64,000 nucleotides of DNA from an uncultured Christensenellaceae bacterium (GTDB taxonomy: Bacteria > Bacillota > Clostridia > Christensenellales > Borkfalkiaceae). This document shows positions 31,834 through 40,798 of this stretch, piece after piece. The first letter of the stretch is position 1; each line of letters begins with the position of its first letter. The notes beneath the pieces were generated by a model. That model saw nothing but the letters and a program-made list of their open reading frames with translations. It searched no databases and was not told the origin of the DNA. Position numbers and translations under genes: made by a program. The stretch covers positions 1 to 64,000 of the forward strand of contig CAJUKK010000006.1 of assembly GCA_910586985.1 (NCBI GenBank). The letters run 5' to 3'.

Positions 31834-33033
31834 TTACGCCAAACTGCGCATAAAGGCATCGATTCTGTCCAGTCCTTCCAACAAATCGCTCATAGAGAGC
31901 GAGTAGGATATCCTGACGCATTCGTCCGCGCCGAATGAAATCCCCGGAACGACCGCCACTTTCGCCGCATCCAGAAGACAATCCGCAAATGCTACCGAAC
32001 CGTCTATCAACTTATTTCCGAACTTTTTACCGTATGCCGACGACACGACGAGCATGCAATAAAACGCTCCGTCCGGCACGACACACCTGACCCCTTCCAT
32101 CTCCGCAATGCGCGTAAGCATTGCCTCTCGCCGCTTTGCAAAGATAGCGACCATCTCGTCTACCGCCGCCTCGGGAGAATTGAGCGCTTTGATCGTCGCA
32201 TACTGCGCAATGGAGTTCGCGTTGCTCGTCGCATGGCTCTGGAAGGAATCGATCGCCTTGGCAATATCTTTGGGCGCGGCAAGATAACCGATCCGCCAAC
32301 CCGTCATTGCATACGTCTTGGAAACGCCGTTGACGGTGATCGTATGATCCATCATATAATCGGAACAAGCCGCAAACGAAAAGGGCTGCGTATTCCCGTA
32401 GACAAGTTTTTCATATATCTCGTCGGAAAGCACGAATATTCCCGCCTCCTCGCAGACCTTTGCGAGCGCGCGCACCTCTTCTTCCGAATACACGGCTCCC
32501 GTAGGATTACAGGGGGAATTGAAAATTAATAGTTTCGTCTTTTCGGTGATCGCGGATCTGAGCTGTTCGGGCGTGATCTTAAATCCCGTTTTTTTGCTCG
32601 CTTTGACGTAGACGGGAACCCCGCCGCAAACTTTAACGACCTCGGGATAAGTGAGCCAATAGGGGGCGGGAATAATTACCTCGTCCCCCTCGTCTATAAG
32701 CGCATAGCATACGTTGAAGATCGAATGTTTTGCACCGTTCGATACGATGATTTGCGAAGAATCGTACTCGAGATTGTTGTCGCGCTTGAACTTTTCCGCA
32801 ATCGCGCGGCGCAATTCCAAAAGACCCGACGAAGGAGTATACTTGGTATGCCCCGTTTCGAGCGCAAGCTCCGCCTCTTTTACGATATGCGCGGGCGTAT
32901 TGAAATCGGGTTCCCCGACGCCGAAGGAAATTACGTTTTCCCCCGCCGCCTTCATCGCTTTCGCCTTGGCGCTGATTGCCAGCGTAAGCGAGGGAGAAAT
33001 GGTGCGGATACGTTTTGCAAGTCTTTCTTTCAT
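31834..33033 (-). CDS. Class I pyridoxal-phosphate aminotransferase (aspartate-type)
   Basis: This 399-residue fold-type I aminotransferase has the N-terminal FGVGEPDFNTPAH segment near 37-50, NSPCNPTGAVYS near 168-180, SDEIYEKLVYG near 200-210 and SKTYAMTGWRIGY with the PLP Lys near 230-245. These are the diagnostic features of the AspC/PatA-type subfamily. It probably interconverts aspartate/glutamate with their 2-oxoacids. The substrate cannot be told from sequence alone. It is preceded by prfA on the same strand. Confidence 0.85.
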   Translation of the reverse strand: MKERLAKRIRTISPSLTLAISAKAKAMKAAGENVISFGVGEPDFNTPAHIVKEAELALETGHTKYTPSSGLLELRRAIAEKFKRDNNLEYDSSQIIVSNGAKHSIFNVCYALIDEGDEVIIPAPYWLTYPEVVKVCGGVPVYVKASKKTGFKITPEQLRSAITEKTKLLIFNSPCNPTGAVYSEEEVRALAKVCEEAGIFVLSDEIYEKLVYGNTQPFSFAACSDYMMDHTITVNGVSKTYAMTGWRIGYLAAPKDIAKAIDSFQSHATSNANSIAQYATIKALNSPEAAVDEMVAIFAKRREAMLTRIAEMEGVRCVVPDGAFYCMLVVSSAYGKKFGNKLIDGSVAFADCLLDAAKVAVVPGISFGADECVRISYSLSMSDLLEGLDRIDAFMRSLA

Positions 33034-33067
33034 GTATCGCCTCTATGGTAAATAATTTAAAACAACG

Positions 33068-34135
33068 TTATTCTTCTTGCGAAGAAAGCCTGCGTTCCGT
33101 CTCCGCACGGGCGAGCGCGTCGATCATCTCGTCCAAATCGCCCGAGAGCACCGCCTCCATGGAGTGCACGCTGTATCCGATCCTGTGATCGGTAATGCGG
33201 CTCTGAGGGAAATTATAGGTGCGGATACGCTCGCTCCGATCCCCCGTGCCGACGAGACTCTTCCTGTTTTGCGCCTCCGCCGAGTTCGCCATGCCGCTGT
33301 AATAATCATATAACCGCGCGCGCAGTACGCGAAACGCTTTTTCTTTATTTTTCAACTGACTGCGCTCGTCCTGACACGTAACCACGATTCCCGTGGGAAA
33401 GTGAGTGATCCGGATCGCCGTTTCCGTCTTGTTGACCTTTTGCCCTCCGGCTCCCGAGGAACGGAACAAATCCACACGGACGTCCTTTTCGTCGATCTGC
33501 ACCTCGACTTCTTCCGCCTCCGGAAGCACGGCAACCGTTGCCGTGGAGGTATGAATACGCCCCTGCGACTCCGTTTCGGGAACGCGTTGAACGCGGTGTA
33601 CGCCGCTCTCGTATTTAAGCCGTTTATACGCGCCCTTTCCGCTTACGTTGACGATCGCCTCTTTGATTCCGCCGAGTTCCGTCTCGTTGAGTTCGGCAAC
33701 TTCCCATAACAGACGGTGTTTTTCGCAATACCCCATATACATGCGGTAAAGCGTATAGGCAAAGAGCGCCGCCTCTTCTCCGCCCGCGCCGCCGCGAATT
33801 TCGATCGTGCAGCCGCGTTCGTCGTTTTTATCCTTGGGCAAAAGCAACACTTTCAGCTCCGAAACAAGTCCGTCGATCCGCTGTTTACAGGAGAATGCCT
33901 CGCTTAAAAATAGCTCTTTCATCTCCCCCGTCTCGCGCTCGGCCTCTGCTTTTGCCTCCTCGTATTCAAGGAGCACGCCGCAATATTCGCGATACTTTTC
34001 CACGATCTCCTGCATATCCGCCTGCTCCTTGGAGAGCGATGCATAGCGTTTGGAATCGGAGATAACGGCGGAATCGCATAAAAGCGCGGAAAGCTCGTCG
34101 TAACGTTTTTCGATTTCCTTTAATTTTGACAGCAT
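33068..34135 (-). CDS. prfA: Peptide chain release factor 1
   Basis: This 355-residue factor reads UAA/UAG and releases the polypeptide on the ribosome. The GGQ catalytic motif is seen in RSSGAGGQKVNKTETA near 225-240, and the downstream GTGDRSERIRTYNFPQSRITDHR segment near 290 is class I-specific. It follows the YqhQ-PrmC fusion whose PrmC half methylates the GGQ Gln, with two bases between the genes. Confidence 0.95.
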   Translation of the reverse strand: MLSKLKEIEKRYDELSALLCDSAVISDSKRYASLSKEQADMQEIVEKYREYCGVLLEYEEAKAEAERETGEMKELFLSEAFSCKQRIDGLVSELKVLLLPKDKNDERGCTIEIRGGAGGEEAALFAYTLYRMYMGYCEKHRLLWEVAELNETELGGIKEAIVNVSGKGAYKRLKYESGVHRVQRVPETESQGRIHTSTATVAVLPEAEEVEVQIDEKDVRVDLFRSSGAGGQKVNKTETAIRITHFPTGIVVTCQDERSQLKNKEKAFRVLRARLYDYYSGMANSAEAQNRKSLVGTGDRSERIRTYNFPQSRITDHRIGYSVHSMEAVLSGDLDEMIDALARAETERRLSSQEE

Positions 34136-34137
34136 AA

Positions 34138-35961
34138 TCAGATAACGATTTTAACGAAACGTTCTTTTCCGTACATATCCTTTACAACCATCGCATAGTC
34201 GCAACGATTGAAAATTTTCAGGACTTCTTTCGCCTGATCCTCGCCGCATTCGACGATAAGCATGCCTCCGTGCACAAGATGACGGTGCAACCGCTCCGCG
34301 ATTCTGCGGTAAAAATCAAGTCCGTCCTCGCCGCCGTCGAGCGCAATCCGCGGTTCGAACTCCCGCACTTCGCGCTGCAGGGTGTCGATTTCGTCGCTCT
34401 TGATATACGGCGGATTCGCCGTAATCAGATTGTATCTTCCGCGCACGCTCGAAAAGAGATCGCTTTTAACAAAGTTGACGTTCGCTTTATTCAAACGCGC
34501 GTTTTCGCGCGCTACGTCGAGCGCATCGTCCGAAATATCCGTCGCCGTGACCGATATGCTCTTATCTTTCGCCGCCTCGCAAGCGATCGCAACGGCGATC
34601 GCACCGCTGCCCGTGCACAGATCGAGCACGCTGTCGCCTTCTTCGAGCGTCTTTACCGCCTGCTCCACCAAAATTTCAGTTTCGGGGCGCGGAATGAGTA
34701 CGCGCTCGTCCACTTTTATCTTATATCCGTAAAAATCAGCGTCGCCGTAAATATACCAGAGCGGTCTGCCCGTTAAACGTTCTTCAAAAACGTCGAGCAC
34801 TTTACGGCACTCCGAACGCGTTACAACGCGCTCTTCGCTCACTTGACTGCGTTGGATCCCAAGCGTGCGCGCCGCAATCCATTCCGCCTCCGCATCCTCG
34901 ATGCCTCTCTCGGAAAAACTACGTTTCATCATTGCAAGCAATTTCGAAAGCTTAGTCTCGGTCGCAAATAATTTTTCGGGAATCTCCGGATCGGCGTCCA
35001 TTTCGAGCACCTTTTTAAAAGCGGCGATGGCGCATTCGATCATTTTCTCGTCGGGTTCGCGCGTCGTGAGCATCTGCAACAGATACCCGGGAGCCTTCAG
35101 GGGCAAAACGATAACCGACTGTATCCGCGCAAACAATTTCAAAATCTCATACGATACGCCCGCAACTATGGGCAGACACAGGAGTTTGACAAAAAGCGCG
35201 ATAACAAAATCAAGCTGCGAGATTCCGGTAGCGCAATATCTCGCAAGCACCCAGTTGACAAACGCGAACACAACGATCCCGATCACGAGTACTATAAAGA
35301 GAAACGTCGTTCCGCAGCGGTCGTGAAGGCGCGAACTCTGTTTTACGTTGTCCACCGTGAGTTCGAGCCCGTGTTCGTAACAATTGATCGTCTTATGCTC
35401 GGCGCCGTGATATGCATACGTTTCGCGAATTGTTTTTAAAAGAAGCGTAAAAAGTATATATAGAATAAATATGGCGAGACGAAATCCGCCCTCGATCAGG
35501 TTATACCAGATAGAGGATTTATCTCCGATCACGGGCGCGGCTTTGTAGATGAGCTCGGTCAGGTAAAAGGGTAAAAACATAAAGAGCGCAAGCGCGATCA
35601 GCACGCCGAAAATCGCGGCGATGCCCGAAACGAGCTGTCCCACGCTGATTTTCCAACGCTCCGCCATGTACTTTTCGAACTTGGAGGGCGCCTCCTCTTC
35701 CTCTGCAAACGCCACTTCCGAACTACGGAGCAGCGAACCCATACCGTCGACCAAAGACATAACGAAATTGACGACGCCGCGGATAAAGGGAAAACGCATC
35801 CATTTTTTCCGCTTTTCGGGCGGAGTGATCCGTTTTGCCTCCGTCTGAAGCGCGCCGCTCTCGTCGCGGACAACGGTCGCCATCGCGCTTTTTCCGCGCA
35901 TCATGACGCCCGAAATGACCGCTTGACCGCCGATATAGGTACAATTCGTTTTTTTCTTCAT
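34138..35961 (-). CDS. YqhQ/DUF1385 membrane protein fused to PrmC release-factor methyltransferase
   Basis: The product has 607 residues (start ATG 35961). Residues 1-330 are a DUF1385 (YqhQ-like) membrane protein. It starts TYIGGQAVISGVMMRG, has several hydrophobic segments near 105-300 and carries the GAEHKTINCYE motif near 185. Residues 330-607 are PrmC: N-terminal helical domain, VLDLCTGSGAIAVAI near 445, and the NPPYI catalytic motif near 520. Both domains look intact. PrmC methylates the GGQ Gln of release factors, here the neighbour prfA. In many Clostridia these are two adjacent genes (rpmE-yqhQ-prmC-prfA), so a fusion at their border is plausible. No internal start is needed. Confidence 0.85.
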   Translation of the reverse strand: MKKKTNCTYIGGQAVISGVMMRGKSAMATVVRDESGALQTEAKRITPPEKRKKWMRFPFIRGVVNFVMSLVDGMGSLLRSSEVAFAEEEEAPSKFEKYMAERWKISVGQLVSGIAAIFGVLIALALFMFLPFYLTELIYKAAPVIGDKSSIWYNLIEGGFRLAIFILYILFTLLLKTIRETYAYHGAEHKTINCYEHGLELTVDNVKQSSRLHDRCGTTFLFIVLVIGIVVFAFVNWVLARYCATGISQLDFVIALFVKLLCLPIVAGVSYEILKLFARIQSVIVLPLKAPGYLLQMLTTREPDEKMIECAIAAFKKVLEMDADPEIPEKLFATETKLSKLLAMMKRSFSERGIEDAEAEWIAARTLGIQRSQVSEERVVTRSECRKVLDVFEERLTGRPLWYIYGDADFYGYKIKVDERVLIPRPETEILVEQAVKTLEEGDSVLDLCTGSGAIAVAIACEAAKDKSISVTATDISDDALDVARENARLNKANVNFVKSDLFSSVRGRYNLITANPPYIKSDEIDTLQREVREFEPRIALDGGEDGLDFYRRIAERLHRHLVHGGMLIVECGEDQAKEVLKIFNRCDYAMVVKDMYGKERFVKIVI

Positions 35962-36002
35962 ACTTCTAACCCCGTTGACGGTAAAAACCCCGCCGCAAAC
36001 GC

Positions 36003-36038
36003 ATAACAAAACAGCCCCTGCATCGGTAAAGGGGGCTG
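36003..36038 (-). terminator. Hairpin between rpmE and the YqhQ-PrmC gene
   Basis: CAGCCCC/GGGGCTG pair around a 13-base loop and are followed on the minus strand by TTTTGTTATG. It begins 10 bases after the rpmE stop and may be a partial terminator that sets the ratio between rpmE and the downstream genes. Confidence 0.65.
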
Positions 36039-36047
36039 CATCTCAGG

Positions 36048-36251
36048 TCAAATGCCGTATCTTTTCTTAAACTTATCGACACGTCCGCCGGTATCTACAA
36101 GTTTCTGTCTCCCCGTGAAAAAGGGATGGCATTTACTGCAGATATCCACTTTCATGACCTCTACGTCTTTGGTCGTACCCGTTTTAAACGTTTCGCCGCA
36201 TGCGCAGACGACGGTAACCTCATGGTAGTTGGGATGAATATCGGTCTTCAT
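36048..36251 (-). CDS. rpmE: Ribosomal protein L31 (zinc-binding type)
   Basis: This 67-residue L31 starts at ATG 36251 after GAGGTGATAGA. Zinc ligands are present as CAC near residue 16 and CSKC near 37 with HPFFTG, so this is the zinc-containing form of L31. It precedes the YqhQ-PrmC and prfA genes as in many Clostridia. Confidence 0.95.
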   Translation of the reverse strand: MKTDIHPNYHEVTVVCACGETFKTGTTKDVEVMKVDICSKCHPFFTGRQKLVDTGGRVDKFKKRYGI

Positions 36252-36292
36252 TCTATCACCTCGCTGTATGGATTCATATGGAATACCCAATT

Positions 36293-36320
36293 ATTATACT
36301 TTTATTTCATGTTTTGTCAA
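36293..36320 (-). promoter_or_regulatory. rpmE promoter
   Basis: On the minus strand TTGACA (36320-36315), a 16-base spacer and TATAAT (36298-36293) form a near-consensus vegetative promoter about 42 bases upstream of the rpmE ATG. Confidence 0.85.
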
Positions 36321-36420
36321 CTGATTTTCGGCGGAAATAAAAAAAGTTATCTCAGCGCCCCGTAATTTTTGTTCAAATAGCGCAGACAAGGGCAAAAAAA
36401 GGAAATTTACGCGATTTCGC

Positions 36421-36449
36421 TTGCCATTCCCCTTGCCTTGCGGTATAAT
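36421..36449 (+). promoter_or_regulatory. Promoter of the oxidoreductase/cardiolipin synthase group
   Basis: TTGCCA (36421-36426), a 17-base spacer and TATAAT (36444-36449) are followed by a leader of about 34 bases and the AGAGGAAATTTG binding site of the next gene. Plus-strand transcription starts here, divergent from rpmE. Confidence 0.75.
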
Positions 36450-36489
36450 ATATGAACATCAAGCAAAAATAAGATGGAGAGGAAATTTG

Positions 36490-37500
36490 ATGAAAGTCTG
36501 GAAACTGACCGCAACAAACACCCTTACCTCATCGGACGCGCCGCTGCCCGAGCCTTCGGAAGGGCTCCGCAAGATCCGCGTCACCAAAGTATTGATCACA
36601 AATACCGATTCGCTTATCTTCGACGGTACGCTCAAAACCGGTTATCCGCTTATCCCCGGTCGTTGCGCCGTCGGACTCATTGCCGACGATGGCGGCAGCG
36701 AGGGATATAAAAAGGGTACGCGCGTCCTCTTGCATACCTACCTGCCCGTGCGCGACTCGGGCACGGAAAAAAAGGACTTCGGCGAAGATGATTTTGCCGT
36801 GTGCGGACAGACGGCGGACGGATATTTGCAGGATTTTGTACTCCGCAGCGAGGACGAGATCACGCCTCTTCCCGACTCCGTGAGCGATGACGAAGCGCTT
36901 CTTTTGGAAAATATCGCGCTTGCCAAGGCGACTGCGGACGCAATCAACGTGCAAAAAGGGCAACACGTTGCCGTCATCGGCGGCGATATTCTGGGGCTCA
37001 TTATGTGCCAGCTCCTCATTTACCGGCAGGCAGCGCCCATCTTTATCGATTCCTTCCCCTCCCGCCTTGATTTTGCGCGCGCGTCGGGCGTATATTATTC
37101 CCTGCCCGAAGACGAAGAACTGTTAAACGGCGTCGGAACGCTCACGGGCGGACGGCTTACCGACAGTTCCGTCTATATCACTACCGTGGGATCGGATGAT
37201 CCGACGCTTCCGCTCAAAGTCTGCGGACGGGGCGGAAAAGTCGCTTTCTGCGGTTTTGCGGGACAGGGCATCGATATTCCGTTCGAAGAAATGCTAAAAA
37301 AACATCTTACCCTCTATGGTATTACGGGGAATCCGGATAATATTCCTTCGGCAATCAACCTTCTTGTCAACGAAGCGATCGATTTGTCGTTTGTAAAAGT
37401 TGTCAGTTTTCCGGCGGAACGCGCCGCAGAGGCGTTTGCGTCGCGCGTCGGCAATCCCGCGTCCGCGATCAGCGACCTCAACGTAATCGAACTCATCTGA
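36490..37500 (+). CDS. Zinc-type alcohol dehydrogenase-like oxidoreductase
   Basis: This 336-residue MDR-superfamily protein has a GroES-like N-terminal half and a Rossmann half with the dinucleotide loop VAVIGGDILGLIMC near 160-175 and a GGKVAFCGFAG segment near 250. The structural four-cysteine zinc loop is absent, and the catalytic zinc ligands are not obvious. It could be a zinc-independent quinone-reductase-like or a divergent sorbitol/alcohol dehydrogenase. Substrate unknown. It is the first gene of a plus-strand group. Confidence 0.75.
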   Translation: MKVWKLTATNTLTSSDAPLPEPSEGLRKIRVTKVLITNTDSLIFDGTLKTGYPLIPGRCAVGLIADDGGSEGYKKGTRVLLHTYLPVRDSGTEKKDFGEDDFAVCGQTADGYLQDFVLRSEDEITPLPDSVSDDEALLLENIALAKATADAINVQKGQHVAVIGGDILGLIMCQLLIYRQAAPIFIDSFPSRLDFARASGVYYSLPEDEELLNGVGTLTGGRLTDSSVYITTVGSDDPTLPLKVCGRGGKVAFCGFAGQGIDIPFEEMLKKHLTLYGITGNPDNIPSAINLLVNEAIDLSFVKVVSFPAERAAEAFASRVGNPASAISDLNVIELI

Positions 37501-37534
37501 ATTGACATGCGGCGGAAGTTTATACATAACCGCC

Positions 37535-38971
37535 ATGAAAAAATTACGTCGTTTTTTTCTCGGCAGGCTCTTTCCATGCGCGATCAGCTACATGTTTTTG
37601 CTCGCGCTTACCGTAGGACTTGCCGTATATCTGCCCAGCGCGCTTGCGCCGCTTGCCGCATTCGAACGGCTGCTCGCGCTTATCGCCGCAGTCTTAGTCT
37701 CCCTCGACAGAACGGATACGGAAATTAAACTCGGCAAACTTGTGCTGATTGTTTTGTTGCCGTATTCCGGCGCGATCGTCTGTCTATTACTGCGCAGACA
37801 GCCGCAAGCGCCGCATTTTGCCCCCGCAAGGGGCATTTTTTCAGACGAACTGTGCGACCGACTCGGCGCAGTCGTCTCTGCACAATGCGGCATCGCGCCA
37901 TGTTTCGCAAAAGAGGCGAAGTACTACCCGACGGGCGCGGACTTTTTTTCCGCCTTGATCAAATCGATCGGAAATGCAAAAAAATTTATCTGGCTTGAAT
38001 ATTACATCGTCGCAAACGGAACGTTTTGGGGCGCGACGCTCTCCGCGCTGACCGAACGAGCGGAGTGCGGCGTAGACGTACGGCTCGTATACGACGATTT
38101 CGGCTGTGCGCTCACGCTCCCTAAAAACTATCCGCAAAAGCTGAAAAAATACAAAATCAAGGCGCATCCCGTCCGCAGACTCACGCCCTTTTCCCCCGCG
38201 CGGTCGAACGTCCGCGATCACCGGAAATGCGCGATCATCGACGGGGAAACCGTTTTTCTGGGCGGAATCAACCTTGCGGACGAGTATATCGGCGAACTCA
38301 TCAAATACGGCAACTGGAAAGATACCGCGATATCGCTTACAGGCGCGCCCGCGCGCGCTTTCGCCATCGAATATGCGAAACATCAGATCAATTACGATCC
38401 CTCCAACGGTAAATCGGTTGGGGAAACGGCAAATCGCATTGCGTTGCAGAACGGCGGCATCCCGTGCATTCCCGTACTTGACAGAGCCTACGCGGCGGGC
38501 GTGAGCTATCTTGCAAACGCGGCGCAAAAAACGCTCTATTTCTCGACTCCCTATCTCGCACCGGATAAAAATACCCTCTTTGCCTTGCAGACGGCGGCAA
38601 AGTCGGGAATCGACGTGCGCATTATCATACCGCACATCCCCGATAAAAAAAGCATCTTTTTGCTCACAAGGCGCGCCGCGCGGGAGCTCATGCGATACGG
38701 CGTACAGGTACGCGAATACACGGCAGGGTTTGTGCACGCCAAAAGTTTGACCGTCGACGGAAAACTCTGCGCCGTTACCTCGCACAACCTCGATTACCGC
38801 AGCCTTCGCCTGCAACGGGAATGCGGCGCGTTTGTCTTTTCCGCAGATTTGACAAAAGAAATCGAACGCGACTTTTTGAACATGTGGGAAAACGGCACGC
38901 CCGTGCCCGCTGCAAAGCGCGCGGAAAAAGCCGCAGGCGCGATATTATCACTTTTTACTCCGATTCTTTAA
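37535..38971 (+). CDS. cls: Cardiolipin synthase
   Basis: This 478-residue membrane enzyme makes cardiolipin from two phosphatidylglycerols. Two or three N-terminal membrane segments lie near residues 12-75. Two HKD phospholipase-D motifs follow: HRKCAIIDG near 228 and HAKSLTVDG near 402, with the expected NL(A/D) tails. The start lacks a strong binding site. An upstream ATG at 37502 is an alternative. It follows the oxidoreductase gene by 34 bases. Confidence 0.92.
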   Translation: MKKLRRFFLGRLFPCAISYMFLLALTVGLAVYLPSALAPLAAFERLLALIAAVLVSLDRTDTEIKLGKLVLIVLLPYSGAIVCLLLRRQPQAPHFAPARGIFSDELCDRLGAVVSAQCGIAPCFAKEAKYYPTGADFFSALIKSIGNAKKFIWLEYYIVANGTFWGATLSALTERAECGVDVRLVYDDFGCALTLPKNYPQKLKKYKIKAHPVRRLTPFSPARSNVRDHRKCAIIDGETVFLGGINLADEYIGELIKYGNWKDTAISLTGAPARAFAIEYAKHQINYDPSNGKSVGETANRIALQNGGIPCIPVLDRAYAAGVSYLANAAQKTLYFSTPYLAPDKNTLFALQTAAKSGIDVRIIIPHIPDKKSIFLLTRRAARELMRYGVQVREYTAGFVHAKSLTVDGKLCAVTSHNLDYRSLRLQRECGAFVFSADLTKEIERDFLNMWENGTPVPAAKRAEKAAGAILSLFTPIL

Positions 38972-38990
38972 CGAGCCTCAGGAAACCATT

Positions 38991-39791
38991 ATGATTAAAT
39001 TTATCGCAACCGACCTCGACGGAACGCTCCTCGACGAAAAAAAACATCTTCCGGAGGAGATATTCCCGATCGTCGAACAGTTATACGCGCGCGGTATTCT
39101 GTTCGCGCCGGCATCGGGAAGACAGTACGCAAACCTCAAAAAACTGTTTGCGCCCGTTGCCGACAAAATTTTATTTATTGCGGAAAACGGCGCGCTCGTA
39201 AAATACCGCGAAGAAACGTTGCACTGTATTCCCATAGCAGATGAATTTCTGGAAGACGCAATATGCAGGATACGCGCCCTTCCCCACCTCTTCCCGATGT
39301 TGTGCGGAACGGAGTTTGCGTACATAGAAAATAATGAGATGCCCTTTTTCCAATACGCTATGAGTTCCTATACCAATTGCAGAAAGGTCGACAATCTCAC
39401 CGAAATTATCGGGAAAGAGGATATCTGTAAGATTGCCGTGTACGACGAGATCGCCGCCGCAGAAAATTGCATTAAAGTGCTCCCGCAGAAGTTACCCAAG
39501 TTACGGACGATTCTCTCCGGTTTCGACTGGTGCGACGTGTCCGCCCCCGCCGCGAACAAAGGCGAGGCTATGCGGTTTATCCGTAAGTATTTCAATCTGA
39601 AAAAAGAGGAATGCGTCGCTTTCGGAGACCACATGAACGACTACGAGATGCTGCTCGAGAGCGGGCGGGCGTATGTGACCGAAAACGCATATCTTCCGCT
39701 GAAACGGCTCATCCGCCGCACCGTTCCCGCCAACAGCGAAGGCGGCGTAATAAAGACACTGAAAAATTTCATTTCCGGAGGCAAACTATGA
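38991..39791 (+). CDS. HAD-family phosphatase (Cof-type)
   Basis: This 266-residue protein has a DLDGTLLDE motif at residues 6-14, FAPASGR near 39, and FGDHMNDYEML near 213 as the catalytic acid loop, with a cap domain of the Cof/sugar-phosphatase type between. It probably dephosphorylates a small metabolite. Its stop overlaps the next start as ATGA. Confidence 0.85.
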   Translation: MIKFIATDLDGTLLDEKKHLPEEIFPIVEQLYARGILFAPASGRQYANLKKLFAPVADKILFIAENGALVKYREETLHCIPIADEFLEDAICRIRALPHLFPMLCGTEFAYIENNEMPFFQYAMSSYTNCRKVDNLTEIIGKEDICKIAVYDEIAAAENCIKVLPQKLPKLRTILSGFDWCDVSAPAANKGEAMRFIRKYFNLKKEECVAFGDHMNDYEMLLESGRAYVTENAYLPLKRLIRRTVPANSEGGVIKTLKNFISGGKL

Positions 39792-40321
39792 AATACATGA
39801 TCGCATCGGACATCCACGGCTCGGCTCACTATTGCCGACTGCTCAAAGAACGGTATCTGGAAGAGCGCGCGGACAAACTGCTGCTCCTCGGCGATCTGCT
39901 GTACCACGGCGCGCGCAACCCGTTGCCCCGAGATTATTCAACGCTTGGCTGCGCCGAAATTCTTAATTCGATCAAAGAACATATCCTGTGCGTGCGGGGG
40001 AACTGCGACAGCGAGGTGGATCAGATGGTGCTTGAATTTCCGATCGAGGCCGAGTTTTGTATTCTCCCCCTCGGGAATCGCACGATGATCGCAACGCACG
40101 GGCATAAGACTCCCGCTGTCCTGAGCAAAGACGATCTTCTCCTCAACGGACATTTTCACGTGCCCGCCTATGAAATGCGCGGTGATTACATTTACGTCAA
40201 CTGCGGCTCCGTCTCCATTCCGAAAGAGAACTCCCCGCACTCTTACCTGATCTTAGAAAACAACGAATTGATCTGGAAAGACGTGGAAACGGGCAGCCCT
40301 TTTCGGAACGAAAAAATATAG
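39788..40321 (+). CDS. YfcE-like metallophosphoesterase
   Basis: This 177-residue protein has SDIHG at residues 7-11, LLGDLLYHG near 38, RGNCDSEVD near 76, and ATHGHK with NGHFHVP near 104-125. These are the metal-binding motifs of the calcineurin-like YfcE/MJ0936 phosphodiesterases. It begins within the HAD stop codon (ATGA overlap), so both phosphatases are co-translated. Confidence 0.88.
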   Translation: MKYMIASDIHGSAHYCRLLKERYLEERADKLLLLGDLLYHGARNPLPRDYSTLGCAEILNSIKEHILCVRGNCDSEVDQMVLEFPIEAEFCILPLGNRTMIATHGHKTPAVLSKDDLLLNGHFHVPAYEMRGDYIYVNCGSVSIPKENSPHSYLILENNELIWKDVETGSPFRNEKI

Positions 40322-40389
40322 TCGCCGCGTACATGGGTAGTACTCTTGCAATAATTTTGCTGTTTTTGTGAAAATATTCGGAAAGATAC

Positions 40390-40417
40390 TTGACATTTTG
40401 GCATAAGATGATATAAT
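40390..40417 (+). promoter_or_regulatory. Promoter of a short membrane-protein gene
   Basis: TTGACA (40390-40395), a 16-base spacer and TATAAT (40412-40417) form a consensus vegetative promoter. The transcript would be short (about 290 bases), ending at the terminator at 40,691. Confidence 0.85.
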
Positions 40418-40448
40418 GGCAGTAGTAACTAAAAAAGGAGATGGAAAT

Positions 40449-40670
40449 ATGGCAAGCAAAAAGGATTATTTTGGCATGAGCTACATTGTCAGCGTCATTC
40501 TGGCAATCATCCCAATCACGAGCTTGATTCTCGGTATACTTACGAGATTCAGCGAGGGGAAAATCGTAGCCGGTCTTCTTCGTTTGTTATTGGGCTGGAA
40601 CATTATCTGGATTCTTGACATTGTGTTCATGGTTCTCAACAGGAGAATTATCCGCATCATTAACATCTAA
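40449..40670 (+). CDS. Small membrane protein, 73 residues
   Basis: The ATG at 40449 follows AAAGGAGATGGAAAT; an earlier in-frame ATG lies within the leader. The product has two hydrophobic segments (about residues 12-32 and 42-62) with Arg/Lys at the ends (RRIIRI). It is a monocistronic unit with its own consensus promoter and terminator, which suggests high expression. The function is unknown. Confidence 0.8.
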   Translation: MASKKDYFGMSYIVSVILAIIPITSLILGILTRFSEGKIVAGLLRLLLGWNIIWILDIVFMVLNRRIIRIINI

Positions 40671-40690
40671 CGAAAATCTGACAAAAAAGG

Positions 40691-40718
40691 CCTCCGCTAT
40701 TTGCGGAGGTCTTTTTTA
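40691..40718 (+). terminator. Intrinsic terminator
   Basis: CCTCCGC/GCGGAGG with a 5-base loop followed by a TCTTTTTT run ends the small membrane-protein transcript. Confidence 0.9.
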
Positions 40719-40798
40719 TAAAAGATTTTTCTATATGTAACGACGCGTAAAGAGGAACGGCATAATGTTCAACTTTAAATAAAATCGTACGAAATAAT

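Noticed and set aside
37841..38815. Minus-strand open frame of 324 codons opposite cardiolipin synthase
   Set aside because: It is a mirror of a gene with both HKD motifs; its product is Arg/Val/Phe-rich without any domain.
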